A DNA stretch of 14,015 bases. Source: Candidatus Saccharimonadota bacterium (GTDB lineage: Bacteria > Patescibacteriota > Saccharimonadia > Saccharimonadales > Saccharimonadaceae). The notes beneath the pieces were generated by a model, which worked only from the letters and a program-made list of their open reading frames with translations, was not told the origin of the DNA and ran no database searches. Position numbers and translations under genes: made by a program. The stretch lies in NCBI GenBank assembly GCA_030527565.1, contig JAUNAO010000015.1, positions 1 to 14,015 on the forward strand, written 5' to 3'. Positions within the stretch are counted from its first letter, which is position 1; every line of letters begins with the position of its first letter. Shown piece by piece: positions 1 to 6,943 of the stretch.

Positions 1-65
1 TTTTGTTGGCTTATCGTTTTATAACTTTATGTTGCACTTCGGGTTGGAACCTGTGAGATGGAGTT

Positions 66-94
66 TTGGGAATTTTAAGAAAATGTGGTATAAT
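66..94 (+). promoter_or_regulatory. Promoter of tRNA-Gln
   Basis: The -35 TTGGGA (66-71) and the -10 TATAAT (89-94) are separated by 17 bases. The -10 is preceded by TGG (86-88), an extended -10. The predicted start is about position 101, leaving only about 4 bases of 5' leader before the tRNA. Seen directly in sequence; activity is inferred. Confidence 0.8.
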
Positions 95-104
95 CGGGGG
101 AGAT

Positions 105-179
105 TGGACCGTCGCCAAGCGGTAAGGCACTGGGTTTTGGTCCCAGCATTCGCAGGTTCGAATCCTGCCGGTCCAGCCA
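105..179 (+). tRNA. tRNA-Gln (anticodon TTG)
   Basis: The acceptor stem pairs 105-111 (TGGACCG) with 169-175 (CGGTCCA), followed by discriminator G176 and an encoded CCA (177-179). The anticodon stem is 130-134 with 142-146, and the loop TTTTGGT places anticodon TTG at 137-139, so it decodes CAA and probably CAG. The T-arm contains the usual GGTTCGAATCC. It has its own promoter just upstream and a terminator just downstream, so it is a monocistronic tRNA unit, convergent with tsaD. Confidence 0.97.
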
Positions 180-184
180 AATTG

Positions 185-206
185 ACGCCTGCTTTGGCGT
201 TTTTTT
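185..206 (+). terminator. Intrinsic terminator of tRNA-Gln
   Basis: The stem ACGCC (185-189) / GGCGT (196-200) has a 6-base loop and is followed by a run of T to 206. It begins 5 bases after the encoded CCA. On the minus strand the hairpin is not followed by a T-run, so it should not serve tsaD. Confidence 0.85.
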
Positions 207-249
207 GATGCCGATTTAACAGAGGAAATATATCATGGGGCGAATAATT

Positions 250-1293
250 TTATTTTGCTTCGATCGAGATGCGGGGGTAGATGTTGAGTTTATAGGGGTC
301 GGTTTCGGCGACGCCAGCCTTAATTTCGTAATAGGCAGCAGCGGCGACCATGGCGCCGTTATCGCCGGAGAGCTTTGGATCTGGGAAGAAGGCGTCGTTT
401 AGCTTTTCACGGAGGGCTTTGTTCGCGCTAACTCCGCCAGCGATGACGAGGGATTTAGTTTCAGGGTATTTTTCCCTGGCGAGGGCGAGTTTTTCGCTTA
501 GGATGTCGACCGCGGTTTTTTCGAAACTGGCAGCGAAGTCGGCGACCTGTTTCTTAGTTAAGTGGCTCTTAAGGTCGTGGCTTGGGTGGGAGATTGGGAG
601 ATTTAGTTCCTTTTGTACCGCGCGGAGGACGGCAGTTTTTAGGCCGGAGAAAGAGAAATCGAGGTTTTCAACTTTTGGATGTGGTAATTTATATTTGTTC
701 GGGTCGCCGTTTTTGGCGGCTTTTGCGATCGCGGGGCCGCCTGGATAAGGGAGGCCGAGGATTTTGGCGACTTTGTCGAAACATTCACCGATTGCGTCGT
801 CGTGGGTTGTGCCGATAATTTCGAATTCGTCGTGGCGAGGCATGTAGAGGATTTGGGTGTGACCGCCAGAAACTACGAGCGAAAGTAATGGAAATTCGGG
901 CTCAGTTTCGGTTTCAAGCCAGTTTGCGTAGATGTGGGATTTTAGATGATGGACAGCGTAGAGGGGTTTATTATGTAAAATCGCGAGGGTGCGGGCGGTA
1001 AGGGTTCCGATCAAGAGAGATCCGAGAAGGCCCGGGGCGTGAGTGACGGCAATAGCGTCGATGTCGTTCCAGGTGCAGCCCGCGTCCTTTAAGGCCTTGT
1101 TGATGACGGGCTGGATAGCTTCAAGATGAGAGCGGGCGGCAACTTCAGGGATCACGCCACCGTATTCGGCGAAAATGTCGATTTGGGAAACGACGACGTT
1201 CGAGAGAATCTTTTTACCGTTCTCGACGACAGAGGCAGCGGTTTCGTCACAACTAGTTTCGATACCCAAAATCCGTGTATTCCCATCACTCAT
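250..1293 (-). CDS. tsaD: tRNA N6-adenosine threonylcarbamoyltransferase TsaD
   Basis: TsaD transfers the threonylcarbamoyl group from TC-AMP to A37 of tRNAs that read ANN codons, working in the cytoplasm with TsaB and TsaE. The 347-aa product has the ASKHA-fold family marks: GIETSCDETA near residues 10-20, an HxxxH metal pair (H116, H120) in HHLKSHIYAN, SGGHTQ at 142-147, DFSFSGLKTAVLR in the middle, AGGVSANKALRE, and the C-terminal metal-ligand Asp in GDNGAMVA (D311). Length is normal for the family. I take ATG 1293 (MSDGNTRILGIET): it gives the standard N terminus and has AAGGGAGA about 11 bases upstream. A longer in-frame start at 1362 would add 23 unrelated residues and lie inside rlmH. 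The start overlaps the rlmH stop by 8 bases, so translational coupling with rlmH is likely. The lysine-serine form HLKSH replaces the more usual HxEGH spacing residues; I associate this with CPR bacteria from memory only. Confidence 0.97.
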   Translation of the reverse strand: MSDGNTRILGIETSCDETAASVVENGKKILSNVVVSQIDIFAEYGGVIPEVAARSHLEAIQPVINKALKDAGCTWNDIDAIAVTHAPGLLGSLLIGTLTARTLAILHNKPLYAVHHLKSHIYANWLETETEPEFPLLSLVVSGGHTQILYMPRHDEFEIIGTTHDDAIGECFDKVAKILGLPYPGGPAIAKAAKNGDPNKYKLPHPKVENLDFSFSGLKTAVLRAVQKELNLPISHPSHDLKSHLTKKQVADFAASFEKTAVDILSEKLALAREKYPETKSLVIAGGVSANKALREKLNDAFFPDPKLSGDNGAMVAAAAYYEIKAGVAETDPYKLNIYPRISIEAK

Positions 1294-1717
1294 GATGATA
1301 CGGTCTCCCTTCGGCAATTTGTTCGGCGCGGTAAGTTTGTTCCGCGACCATAACGCGAGCAAGGGCGTGCGGGAAGACTAACTTCGAGAAACTCCAAACA
1401 AAATCGGCGTTTTTACGAGTTTCTTCGTCAAAACCGTAGGCGCCACCGATAAGAATAATGACGTTTTTCGAGTCTAAAAAAGCGGATTGGAGGAGCCCCG
1501 AATATTCGCCTGATGAGATATTTTTGCCGCGTTCATCGCAAACGATGACGAAATCTTGGCCCGTAAATGGCCATTTTTCGAGATAGGCGTCGAGTTTTTC
1601 TTCGGTCATAAACTGCCAAACAAAATCGAAGGGCTTTCGCATCCGCTTCTCATATTCAGAGACAGCGGCTAAGGCCCAGCCTGCGTTTTTCTTGCCACCG
1701 GCGATGATTTTAATCAT
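1286..1717 (-). CDS. rlmH: 23S rRNA (pseudouridine1915-N3) methyltransferase RlmH
   Basis: RlmH is a SPOUT-class, SAM-dependent methyltransferase acting on pseudouridine 1915 in helix 69 of 23S rRNA, in assembled 70S ribosomes. The 143-aa product is slightly shorter than the usual 155-160. It shows the glycine-rich SAM-knot segment ILIGGAYGF, the following FSKLVFPHALARVMVAEQTYRAEQI helix, split here as SFSKLVFPH and ALARVMVAEQ, and the diagnostic C-terminal YHHE. It starts 7 bases after the ATPase stop and overlaps tsaD by 8 bases. A perfect extended -10 (TGGTATAAT, 1724-1732) sits 6 bases before the ATG, so in addition to operon read-through it may have its own leaderless promoter. No Shine-Dalgarno is visible. 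Confidence 0.96.
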   Translation of the reverse strand: MIKIIAGGKKNAGWALAAVSEYEKRMRKPFDFVWQFMTEEKLDAYLEKWPFTGQDFVIVCDERGKNISSGEYSGLLQSAFLDSKNVIILIGGAYGFDEETRKNADFVWSFSKLVFPHALARVMVAEQTYRAEQIAEGRPYHHE

Positions 1718-1723
1718 TTTTAT

Positions 1724-1732
1724 ATTATACCA
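1724..1732 (-). promoter_or_regulatory. Internal promoter for rlmH-tsaD (leaderless)
   Basis: On the minus strand TGG-TATAAT overlaps the last codons of the ATPase gene (AAT ATG GTA TAA). Six bases (ATAAAA) separate the -10 from the rlmH ATG, so the expected +1 is the A of the start codon. A -35 is poor (TTCCAA at 1752-1747, 17-base spacing). Confidence 0.6.
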
Positions 1733-3950
1733 TATTTAGGAGTTTTTTGGAAATGAGGCGCATGAGGGCACGCATGAGGAAAAAGACGCCGAAAGAGGCG
1801 GCGATGACGGCGGCGATGATGATGAGGCCGTTTTTTGTTAGGAAGGTGAATTCGAAGAATTCGCGGATGAATGGGATGCCGAAGGCGGCGGTCATAATCG
1901 CGATAATCGCAAAGAGGAGGCCGGTGCGGAGTTTATTCAGAGGTTTTGAAATCCAATAGATTAAGATGAGGTCAATCGCGAAGGTGATAAAGAGGGAGGT
2001 CGTCGTTAGTTCGAAATGGGAGAAGTTGTTGAATTCGGAGATAATCGAGAGGGCGAGCATAGCGATCGAGACGGTGAAGCCGATCGGGAAAGAATATTCG
2101 ATAATGTTGGTCGTAAAACGGTCTTTGATGCGGTCGGTGTTTTTCTCGAGAGCGAGGACAAAAGCTGGAAAACCGATACAGACGAAGTTTAGAAGAGACA
2201 TTTCAATCGGGCTGAAGGGGTATGAGAACGGGAGGAGGACGAAGACGACGGCGAGGATGGTCGCGTAGACGGTTTTCGCGAGGAAGAGGGTCGCGGAGTG
2301 TTCGAGGTTATTAATCGTTTGGCGACCTTCGTCGATAATCGACGGGACAGCGGAGAAGTTAGATTTTAAGAGGACAAGTTTCGAAGCACGGCGGGCGGCG
2401 TCGGAGCCGTCACCGATCGCGATAGAGCAGTCGGCTTCTTTCATTGCGAGAATATCGTTTACGCCATCGCCGGTCATCGCAACGGTATTTCCCTGTTCTT
2501 TCAGGGCTCCCACTAGCTCCCTTTTCTGATTTGGGGTGACGCGAGTAAAAATGCCGTATTCTTTGACGAGTTTTTTGTAATTCGGGTGTTTTAGGGTTGA
2601 GAGATCGATGCCGTTTAGGTTTTTGACTCCAACGAGGCCAGCGATGTTCGTGACGTTTTTTAGGTCGTCGCCAGAGATGATTTTGATGTCGATGTTGTTA
2701 TCGTAGAAGTAATTAATAATTTCGGGGGCATCTTTGCGGATTTCGTCTTCAAGGCGGACGAAACCGAGGAGGGTTTCCTTTTTGTCGGTCTTTTTAACAA
2801 TGGCGAGGACGCGGTAGATGCCTTTGAGGGATTTTTCGGCGGCTTGGAAAGCCTTATTATCAGAGATAAACTTCAGAGCGCCGAGGTCATATTCGGTGTT
2901 TTTAATTTTAATGCCGGAATACTTGCGATCAGAGGAAAAAGGGATGACTTCGACGTCGATTTCGTCGGTGGCGCGATTTTTGGTGCCTAGGGCGAATTCT
3001 CTACCCAAAGCTTCACCTGTTGCGTTGTCGGTTTTAACATGGGCTAAAATAAGCTCTAGTGCGTTCTTTAGGGTGCTTTTTTCGACGCCATCGGCCGGAA
3101 CGATGTCTTTTACGGTCATTTTTCCGGTTGTTAAAGTCCCGGTTTTGTCGAGACAGATACAATCAACGCGGGCGAGGGTTTCGATTGAGTAGAGGTCCTG
3201 GACGAGGACTTTTTTACGGCTAAGGCGGACAGTCGAGAGGGCGAGGGCGGAAGAAGTTAAGAGAATGAGGCCTTCCGGGATCATGTTGATTAGGGCAGCG
3301 ACGGTAGAAGTTACGGCGACGGTCGTGTCTTGTTCGGTGCGGAAGCGGGACCAGAGGAGAAGGGCGCCGACCGGGATGAGGATGTAGGAGATGTATTTGA
3401 CGATATTATTCATCAATTTGAAAAGTTTTGAGTCGGCGGTTTTGATGACTTTTGCATCTTGTTCGAGTTTATTGACGAAGTTGTCGGTACCAACATTTTT
3501 AACTTTTACGGTGGCGGAACCGGCAACGATGAAGCTACCGGAAATTAGTTCATCGCCAGGCTGTTTTAGGATATTTTCCTGTTCGCCGGTAATGAAGGCC
3601 TCGTTAACTTCGATGGTGCCGGTTAGGACGGTGCTATCGAAGAGAACCTGATCGCCGAGAGAGAGTTTTAGTTCGTCGTTAATTTGGACTTTTTCAGGTT
3701 TAATTTCGGTTTCTTTGCCATTTTTAATTAAGACTGGGTTTTTCTCAGAGACGAGGCGCATTTTGTCGACGATTTTTTTCGCGCGAAGCTCGTTTATGAT
3801 GCTGATCAGGGTGTTCGCGATGGCGATACCGATGAAAAGCATATTTTTATAGCTGCCGACGAAAAAGACCATCAGAGCGAGGATAAGGTTGACGAGGTTG
3901 AAGAGCGTAAAGGTGTTCTTCGTGATAATTTTCCAAACAGAGGTTTTCAT
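1725..3950 (-). CDS. CtpE-type P-type cation-transporting ATPase
   Basis: A 741-aa membrane ATPase that should couple ATP hydrolysis to cation movement across the cytoplasmic membrane. Visible motifs: actuator TGE at 121-123 (TGEQ instead of TGES), PEGL in TM4 at 225-228, phosphorylation site DKTGTLT with D268, TPNQK near 472-476 and hinge MTGDGVNDILAMKEAD from 492. Two helices open the protein, a pair brackets PEGL, and about six follow residue 550. The segment before the aspartate (INMIPEGLILLTSSALALST, VLVQDLYSIETLARVD) matches the group of mycobacterial CtpE and streptococcal relatives, reported as Ca2+ transporters. The extended N-terminal cation domain of SERCA-like pumps is absent, as in that group. 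Substrate therefore likely Ca2+ (inference). Its ATG overlaps the upstream FemAB stop as ATGA, so it is co-translated with the cell-wall genes. Confidence 0.93.
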   Translation of the reverse strand: MKTSVWKIITKNTFTLFNLVNLILALMVFFVGSYKNMLFIGIAIANTLISIINELRAKKIVDKMRLVSEKNPVLIKNGKETEIKPEKVQINDELKLSLGDQVLFDSTVLTGTIEVNEAFITGEQENILKQPGDELISGSFIVAGSATVKVKNVGTDNFVNKLEQDAKVIKTADSKLFKLMNNIVKYISYILIPVGALLLWSRFRTEQDTTVAVTSTVAALINMIPEGLILLTSSALALSTVRLSRKKVLVQDLYSIETLARVDCICLDKTGTLTTGKMTVKDIVPADGVEKSTLKNALELILAHVKTDNATGEALGREFALGTKNRATDEIDVEVIPFSSDRKYSGIKIKNTEYDLGALKFISDNKAFQAAEKSLKGIYRVLAIVKKTDKKETLLGFVRLEDEIRKDAPEIINYFYDNNIDIKIISGDDLKNVTNIAGLVGVKNLNGIDLSTLKHPNYKKLVKEYGIFTRVTPNQKRELVGALKEQGNTVAMTGDGVNDILAMKEADCSIAIGDGSDAARRASKLVLLKSNFSAVPSIIDEGRQTINNLEHSATLFLAKTVYATILAVVFVLLPFSYPFSPIEMSLLNFVCIGFPAFVLALEKNTDRIKDRFTTNIIEYSFPIGFTVSIAMLALSIISEFNNFSHFELTTTSLFITFAIDLILIYWISKPLNKLRTGLLFAIIAIMTAAFGIPFIREFFEFTFLTKNGLIIIAAVIAASFGVFFLMRALMRLISKKLLNMV

Positions 3951-4999
3951 TTTAGTTTTCTCAAAAAGTTATAGATATGCGCGAGGGGAGTGACAGCGAG
4001 TTCGTAAGTGCCGAGGAGTTCAACGACATGGCCGTTAAAGCCTTTTTTGAAGTCGTAGAGGCCATAGTCTTTACTGTTTTTATCGGGAAGGCCGTTGATG
4101 CCGTAGAAGTTAAAGCGTTTGAAGCCGTTTTCGGCGGCAAATTTGATCATTTCGGCTTTGACGAGGTATTGGGCGTTATAGTCGCGCATGTATTTTTTAT
4201 CGCTGCCAGAGAAGAGGGAGACAACTTCGTCGCCATAGGTCATCAGCATTGAGACGGAGATTGGGACGACTTTGTTGTCGATTTTTGCTTCGGCGAGGAC
4301 GAATTTAACTTCGTTCTTCGGGGCGAAGAGGTCGTACATGTTTTTGTAATAGGTTAGGCTGCGGTCGTCGTAGTCGCGGCGAGCGGCGGTGCCGTCGGTT
4401 AGGGTTTTTAAGGTTTTAAACTCGGATTTGTCGATTTCGCGGAGAGTGACGCCTTGTTTTTCGGCTTTTTTGATGTGGCCGCGGGTGTTTTTGCGGAAAT
4501 CTTTATAGAGGTCGTCGTAGGGTTTATTCTCGAGGTCGAGAGCGAAAAGGTATTTTGGTTGGGTTGTATCGGAAACTGCTTTAAAACCGTTGTTTTTGAG
4601 GTTTTCGAGAGCTTTTTTGTGATAAAAATCCTTCGTCGGTTCGCCATCGATGTCGCGAGAGCGGAGCTCGAAATATGGGGTAATCCGGAAAAGGAAGCCG
4701 TTATGAGTTTTAATAAAATGTTTAAGATTTTTCAGGAAGAAATTTGTCAGTTTTGTGTCGTTTAGGTCGAGAAGGGGGCCGCCTGGGGCGAAAAAGGTCG
4801 ATTTACCGAGGAAAGTTGGCTTTGCGACGAGCATAGTTGCGGCGATTAGTTCGGAGTTTTTGCGGACGCCGAGAAAGTAGGCGGTCCAACCGCCTTTTTC
4901 GCGAAGTTTCGCGATTTCCTCAGTTTGCATGAAAGACTTATAGGGGGAGTTTTTCGCGAAGGTGGTAAACTCTTCTTTTGTAATAGTCTCGAAAATCAT
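3947..4999 (-). CDS. FemAB/MurM-family peptidoglycan bridge aminoacyltransferase (second of pair)
   Basis: Members of this family add amino acids from aminoacyl-tRNA to the stem-peptide side chain of lipid II, building interpeptide bridges on the cytoplasmic face of the membrane. The 350-aa product is of family length and is expected to fold as two GNAT-like domains. N-terminal SFMQTEEIAKLREKGGW corresponds to the usual F-x-Q-S/T-xx-W/I-xx-x segment. RKNTRGHIKKAEKQGV lies in the middle. The C terminus NFYGINGLPD followed by YDFKKGFNGHVVELLGTYEL is the classic FemAB ending. A clear AGGAG lies 7 bases upstream of the start. Start and stop overlap its neighbours by 4 bases on both sides. The amino acid added cannot be read from sequence. 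Confidence 0.93.
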   Translation of the reverse strand: MIFETITKEEFTTFAKNSPYKSFMQTEEIAKLREKGGWTAYFLGVRKNSELIAATMLVAKPTFLGKSTFFAPGGPLLDLNDTKLTNFFLKNLKHFIKTHNGFLFRITPYFELRSRDIDGEPTKDFYHKKALENLKNNGFKAVSDTTQPKYLFALDLENKPYDDLYKDFRKNTRGHIKKAEKQGVTLREIDKSEFKTLKTLTDGTAARRDYDDRSLTYYKNMYDLFAPKNEVKFVLAEAKIDNKVVPISVSMLMTYGDEVVSLFSGSDKKYMRDYNAQYLVKAEMIKFAAENGFKRFNFYGINGLPDKNSKDYGLYDFKKGFNGHVVELLGTYELAVTPLAHIYNFLRKLK

Positions 5000-5904
5000 A
5001 AAAATCTCCTAATTGCCCTTGTAATCTGATAGATTTTATAGCGAATAGGGTTTAGGACGAGATCGTAGGTGCCGAGATAGTTGACTTCATGGCCAGCGAA
5101 GGTCTTTTTGAAGTTTGTAAAGCCGGCCCAAGGGTGGTTTTTCGGGGCATTTTCAGGGGCGATTCCCCAGAAGTCAAAGACGGTTTTTCCAGCGGCTTTG
5201 GCGTCGAGGATAAGTTGAATTGTCAAAATACCGGTAGCATGGAGTTTTTTGCCGTCGTCGGACTGGGCACCCTGGAGATTATAGCGGGTAGTTTCGTCGT
5301 CGAAGACGAGGCCGGCGGCGAGAATTTTATTTTCGGCATTTTTAACGAGATAGAGAGTCGCGAAAGGCTGTTTTAGCTCGGTTTTCAAGTAATTTTCAGA
5401 AAAAGTGCTAATTCCCTTTTCTTTTGCGAGGGATTTTTGGAGTTTTAGGAGTTCTTTGATTTGCTCCGGATTAGTCGTTTTTTCGATTTTGAGGCCGTTT
5501 TTCTCGGCATTGCGGTAGTAACGGAGAAGGCGAGATGGGAGTTTTTGTTTAAGGTCGTTCTCGTTTCCGGTTAAATCGAGAATCCAGGTCTCTTTTGGGT
5601 TCAAATCCTTTGTCTTTTTAGCGTTCTTTGGCAAATATTGGCTGATTTTAGGGCTTCTAGGCTCGATCCTGATAAAGATAGCGCTTTTTTCTTTCGCGAG
5701 GCTCTTAAGCGATTCTAGGGCCTTGTTCAGCGCGGTTTTAGTTTCCGCAACGGGGCCATAAGGGAGATAAAGATAGTTTCCGACCGGGGTTCTCTTTAAG
5801 ATAGCGAGATAGTGGTAATCCTTCCCTGTTTCGAGGAAGTTAGTCTCGCCGAGGTCGTCCTGGAGCTTTTGCCACATTTTAGACTGGGTGATCGGAATAT
5901 TCAT
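4996..5904 (-). CDS. FemAB/MurM-family peptidoglycan bridge aminoacyltransferase (first of pair, operon head)
   Basis: The 302-aa product is a second member of the lipid II aminoacyltransferase family, clearly paralogous to its downstream neighbour but divergent. It shows ITQSKMWQKLQ at the N terminus, LLRYYRNAEKNGLKIEK mid-protein, the catalytic-domain ending FDFWGIAPENAP-NHPWAGFTNFKKTFAGHEV and NYLGTYDLVLNP, and a basic C-terminal helix. Two FemAB genes in a row suggest a two-residue bridge made sequentially, as for MurM/MurN or FemA/FemB (inference). It heads the five-gene operon. An extended -10 (TGCTATAAT) lies exactly 6 bases before the ATG with no Shine-Dalgarno, so the operon mRNA should start at the A of ATG. 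It is divergent from the membrane-protein gene at 6024. Confidence 0.92.
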   Translation of the reverse strand: MNIPITQSKMWQKLQDDLGETNFLETGKDYHYLAILKRTPVGNYLYLPYGPVAETKTALNKALESLKSLAKEKSAIFIRIEPRSPKISQYLPKNAKKTKDLNPKETWILDLTGNENDLKQKLPSRLLRYYRNAEKNGLKIEKTTNPEQIKELLKLQKSLAKEKGISTFSENYLKTELKQPFATLYLVKNAENKILAAGLVFDDETTRYNLQGAQSDDGKKLHATGILTIQLILDAKAAGKTVFDFWGIAPENAPKNHPWAGFTNFKKTFAGHEVNYLGTYDLVLNPIRYKIYQITRAIRRFL

Positions 5905-5910
5905 AAAATG

Positions 5911-5919
5911 ATTATAGCA
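5911..5919 (-). promoter_or_regulatory. Promoter of the FemAB-ATPase-rlmH-tsaD operon (leaderless)
   Basis: TGC-TATAAT on the minus strand, followed by the 6 bases CATTTT and then ATG. The -35 is weak (TACCCA at 17-base spacing). Predicted +1 is the start codon itself. Confidence 0.75.
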
Positions 5920-5943
5920 TTTTTAGGCATTAGTGGGTAGGAT

Positions 5944-5972
5944 TTGGGGATTCAGGGGTTTTATGGTATAAT
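5944..5972 (+). promoter_or_regulatory. Promoter of the 6024 membrane-protein gene
   Basis: The -35 TTGGGG (5944-5949) is 17 bases from TATAAT (5967-5972), with extended TGG before the -10. Predicted +1 is about 5979, giving a 45-base leader that holds a five-codon ATG...TAA frame (5980-5997) and the ribosome binding site AAAGGGGG ending 7 bases before the ATG. Confidence 0.8.
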
Positions 5973-6023
5973 TTAAGAGATGAGGTTTCTCACGTAAATT
6001 AAAATCTGAAAGGGGGTTCTTCT

Positions 6024-6656
6024 ATGAAAAGAGTGTTAAGAGTTCGAGAAGGTAAAGAGTTGAGGCCGTTTGCCTGGCAGATGGTTTGGAATGCGGGGTT
6101 TATTCTCGTCAGCATTATAACGGCCGCGTTCTTACTGGGGGTGCTGATATCTACCCTTACCGACTCAGGCGAGGCTGCGAGAACGCGAGCGCAGAAGATT
6201 AATGAATGCGCGGCGGTTTTTAACGAGTTGTCCGAGGAGCAACGCGAAAAACTATCTTATTGTTTAGAGGTTGCGTTGGATGAAAACGGGTTTATCGTGC
6301 CGGCTTCGGTAGAGGCGGCGGAAGAAGCGGCTGATTTCACAATATCTGATGCGTGGGACTTGTTCTTGAATTATGGCTGGTGGATATTGTTGCTTGCGTT
6401 TCTAGCTACGACTTTTACTGGGTATGTAACTTATCGCAACATGGAACAATACAAGAAAAACGGAGCAACGTATATACGTAGGGTTCAGCAGAATGGTGAG
6501 GATGTCAGTTATTTTCTCGCAGATATCCCAGATGGGAAGTCGAAAATACCATTTATTATCCTTGTTGTTGTTCCCTTCTGGCCGGTATTCCTCATTAGCT
6601 GGCTCAGATTAAACCACTTTAAAAAGAAGAATCAGATGCAGAAAGCCGGGTCTTAG
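6024..6656 (+). CDS. Small integral membrane protein of unknown function
   Basis: I do not recognise a family. The 210-aa product has a basic N terminus, a first hydrophobic helix at about 21-45, a mostly acidic 65-residue segment (46-112) with two cysteines (C62, C80), a second helix at about 113-136 (YGWWILLLAFLATTFTGYV), a 37-residue polar segment, and a third hydrophobic stretch at about 174-195 rich in proline (FIILVVVPFWPVFLISWL), ending in KKKNQMQKAGS. Positive-inside reasoning puts the 46-112 segment outside, where the two cysteines could pair. The basic C terminus would then be on the wrong side, so the third stretch may be re-entrant. ATG 6024 is fixed by AAAGGGGG at 6009-6016. It is monocistronic, with its own promoter and a terminator whose hairpin contains the stop codon. 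Confidence 0.88.
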   Translation: MKRVLRVREGKELRPFAWQMVWNAGFILVSIITAAFLLGVLISTLTDSGEAARTRAQKINECAAVFNELSEEQREKLSYCLEVALDENGFIVPASVEAAEEAADFTISDAWDLFLNYGWWILLLAFLATTFTGYVTYRNMEQYKKNGATYIRRVQQNGEDVSYFLADIPDGKSKIPFIILVVVPFWPVFLISWLRLNHFKKKNQMQKAGS

Positions 6657-6675
6657 GACCCGGTATTTTCTTTTT
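6646..6675 (+). terminator. Intrinsic terminator overlapping the stop codon of the 6024 gene
   Basis: A 7-bp stem CCGGGTC (6646-6652) / GACCCGG (6657-6663) closes a TTAG loop that contains the TAG stop (6654-6656). A U-rich tail follows (TATTTTCTTTTT). The last coding codons thus form the left arm. Confidence 0.88.
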
Positions 6676-6760
6676 ATGCTTTTCCCACGTGTTTTTTCTT
6701 GACTGCTTACGCTTTTTATTTTATAGCATAAGCAAAAACTCCGGCTTTTAAGTTTTAAGT

Positions 6761-6880
6761 CGGTTGCTAATCAATAGGTACTACTCCCAACCGTCCGCAT
6801 TTCATTTTCGGTTGTTACTTTTAGTTTAGCGCGAGCGTTTTCGTTTGTCAAGTGCGGTTGCTAAGCCAAACGGTTGCTAA
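6761..6880 (+). repeat. Dispersed direct repeat CGGTTGCTAA
   Basis: Exact copies at 6761-6770, 6855-6864 and 6871-6880, plus a degenerate copy CGGTTGTTAC at 6809-6818. The last two exact copies are 16 bases apart start to start. They lie upstream of the -10 of the transposase-domain gene and could be operator or transposase-end binding sites (inference). Confidence 0.7.
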
Positions 6881-6928
6881 CCATAAGGGAATTGGTAGAA
6901 AAAGCTTCCGCTAAGTTGTGCAAAAGTA

Positions 6929-6937
6929 TGGTAGAAT
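6929..6937 (+). promoter_or_regulatory. Promoter of the 6944 gene (leaderless)
   Basis: TGG-TAGAAT is followed by 6 bases (ACAGGT) and ATG, the same spacing as the other leaderless starts in the window. No good -35 is visible. Confidence 0.6.
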
Positions 6938-6943
6938 ACAGGT

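Larger units (their letters stand above)
6676..6943. other. Repeat-bearing intergenic spacer
   Basis: No gene is supported here. It holds an imperfect inverted repeat TGCTTACGC (6704-6712) / GCATAAGCA (6726-6734) with one mismatch, a hairpin CCGGCTT (6741-6747) / AAGTCGG (6757-6763) with one G-T pair, and three exact copies of CGGTTGCTAA with one degenerate copy. The promoter of the 6944 gene lies at its right edge. The remainder is low-complexity T-rich sequence. Confidence 0.7.

Noticed and set aside
29..207. Open plus frame from ATG 29 running through the tRNA-Gln region
   Set aside because: It only exists because the promoter, tRNA and terminator happen to lack stops in that frame; there is no ribosome binding site and the product is not protein-like.
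1294..1362. N-terminal extension of tsaD to 1362
   Set aside because: It adds 23 residues unrelated to TsaD and lies wholly inside rlmH; ATG 1293 gives the normal TsaD N terminus with a ribosome binding site.
6003..6637. Possible 5'/3' pairing in the 6024 mRNA (ATCTGA with TCAGAT)
   Set aside because: Only 6-7 bases match, which is expected by chance over these lengths, and it does not abut the terminator as in the other two units.
6676..6943. CRISPR-like array from the CGGTTGCTAA repeats
   Set aside because: The repeats are only 10 bases, spacing is irregular (84 and 6 bases between exact copies), and no cas gene is present.
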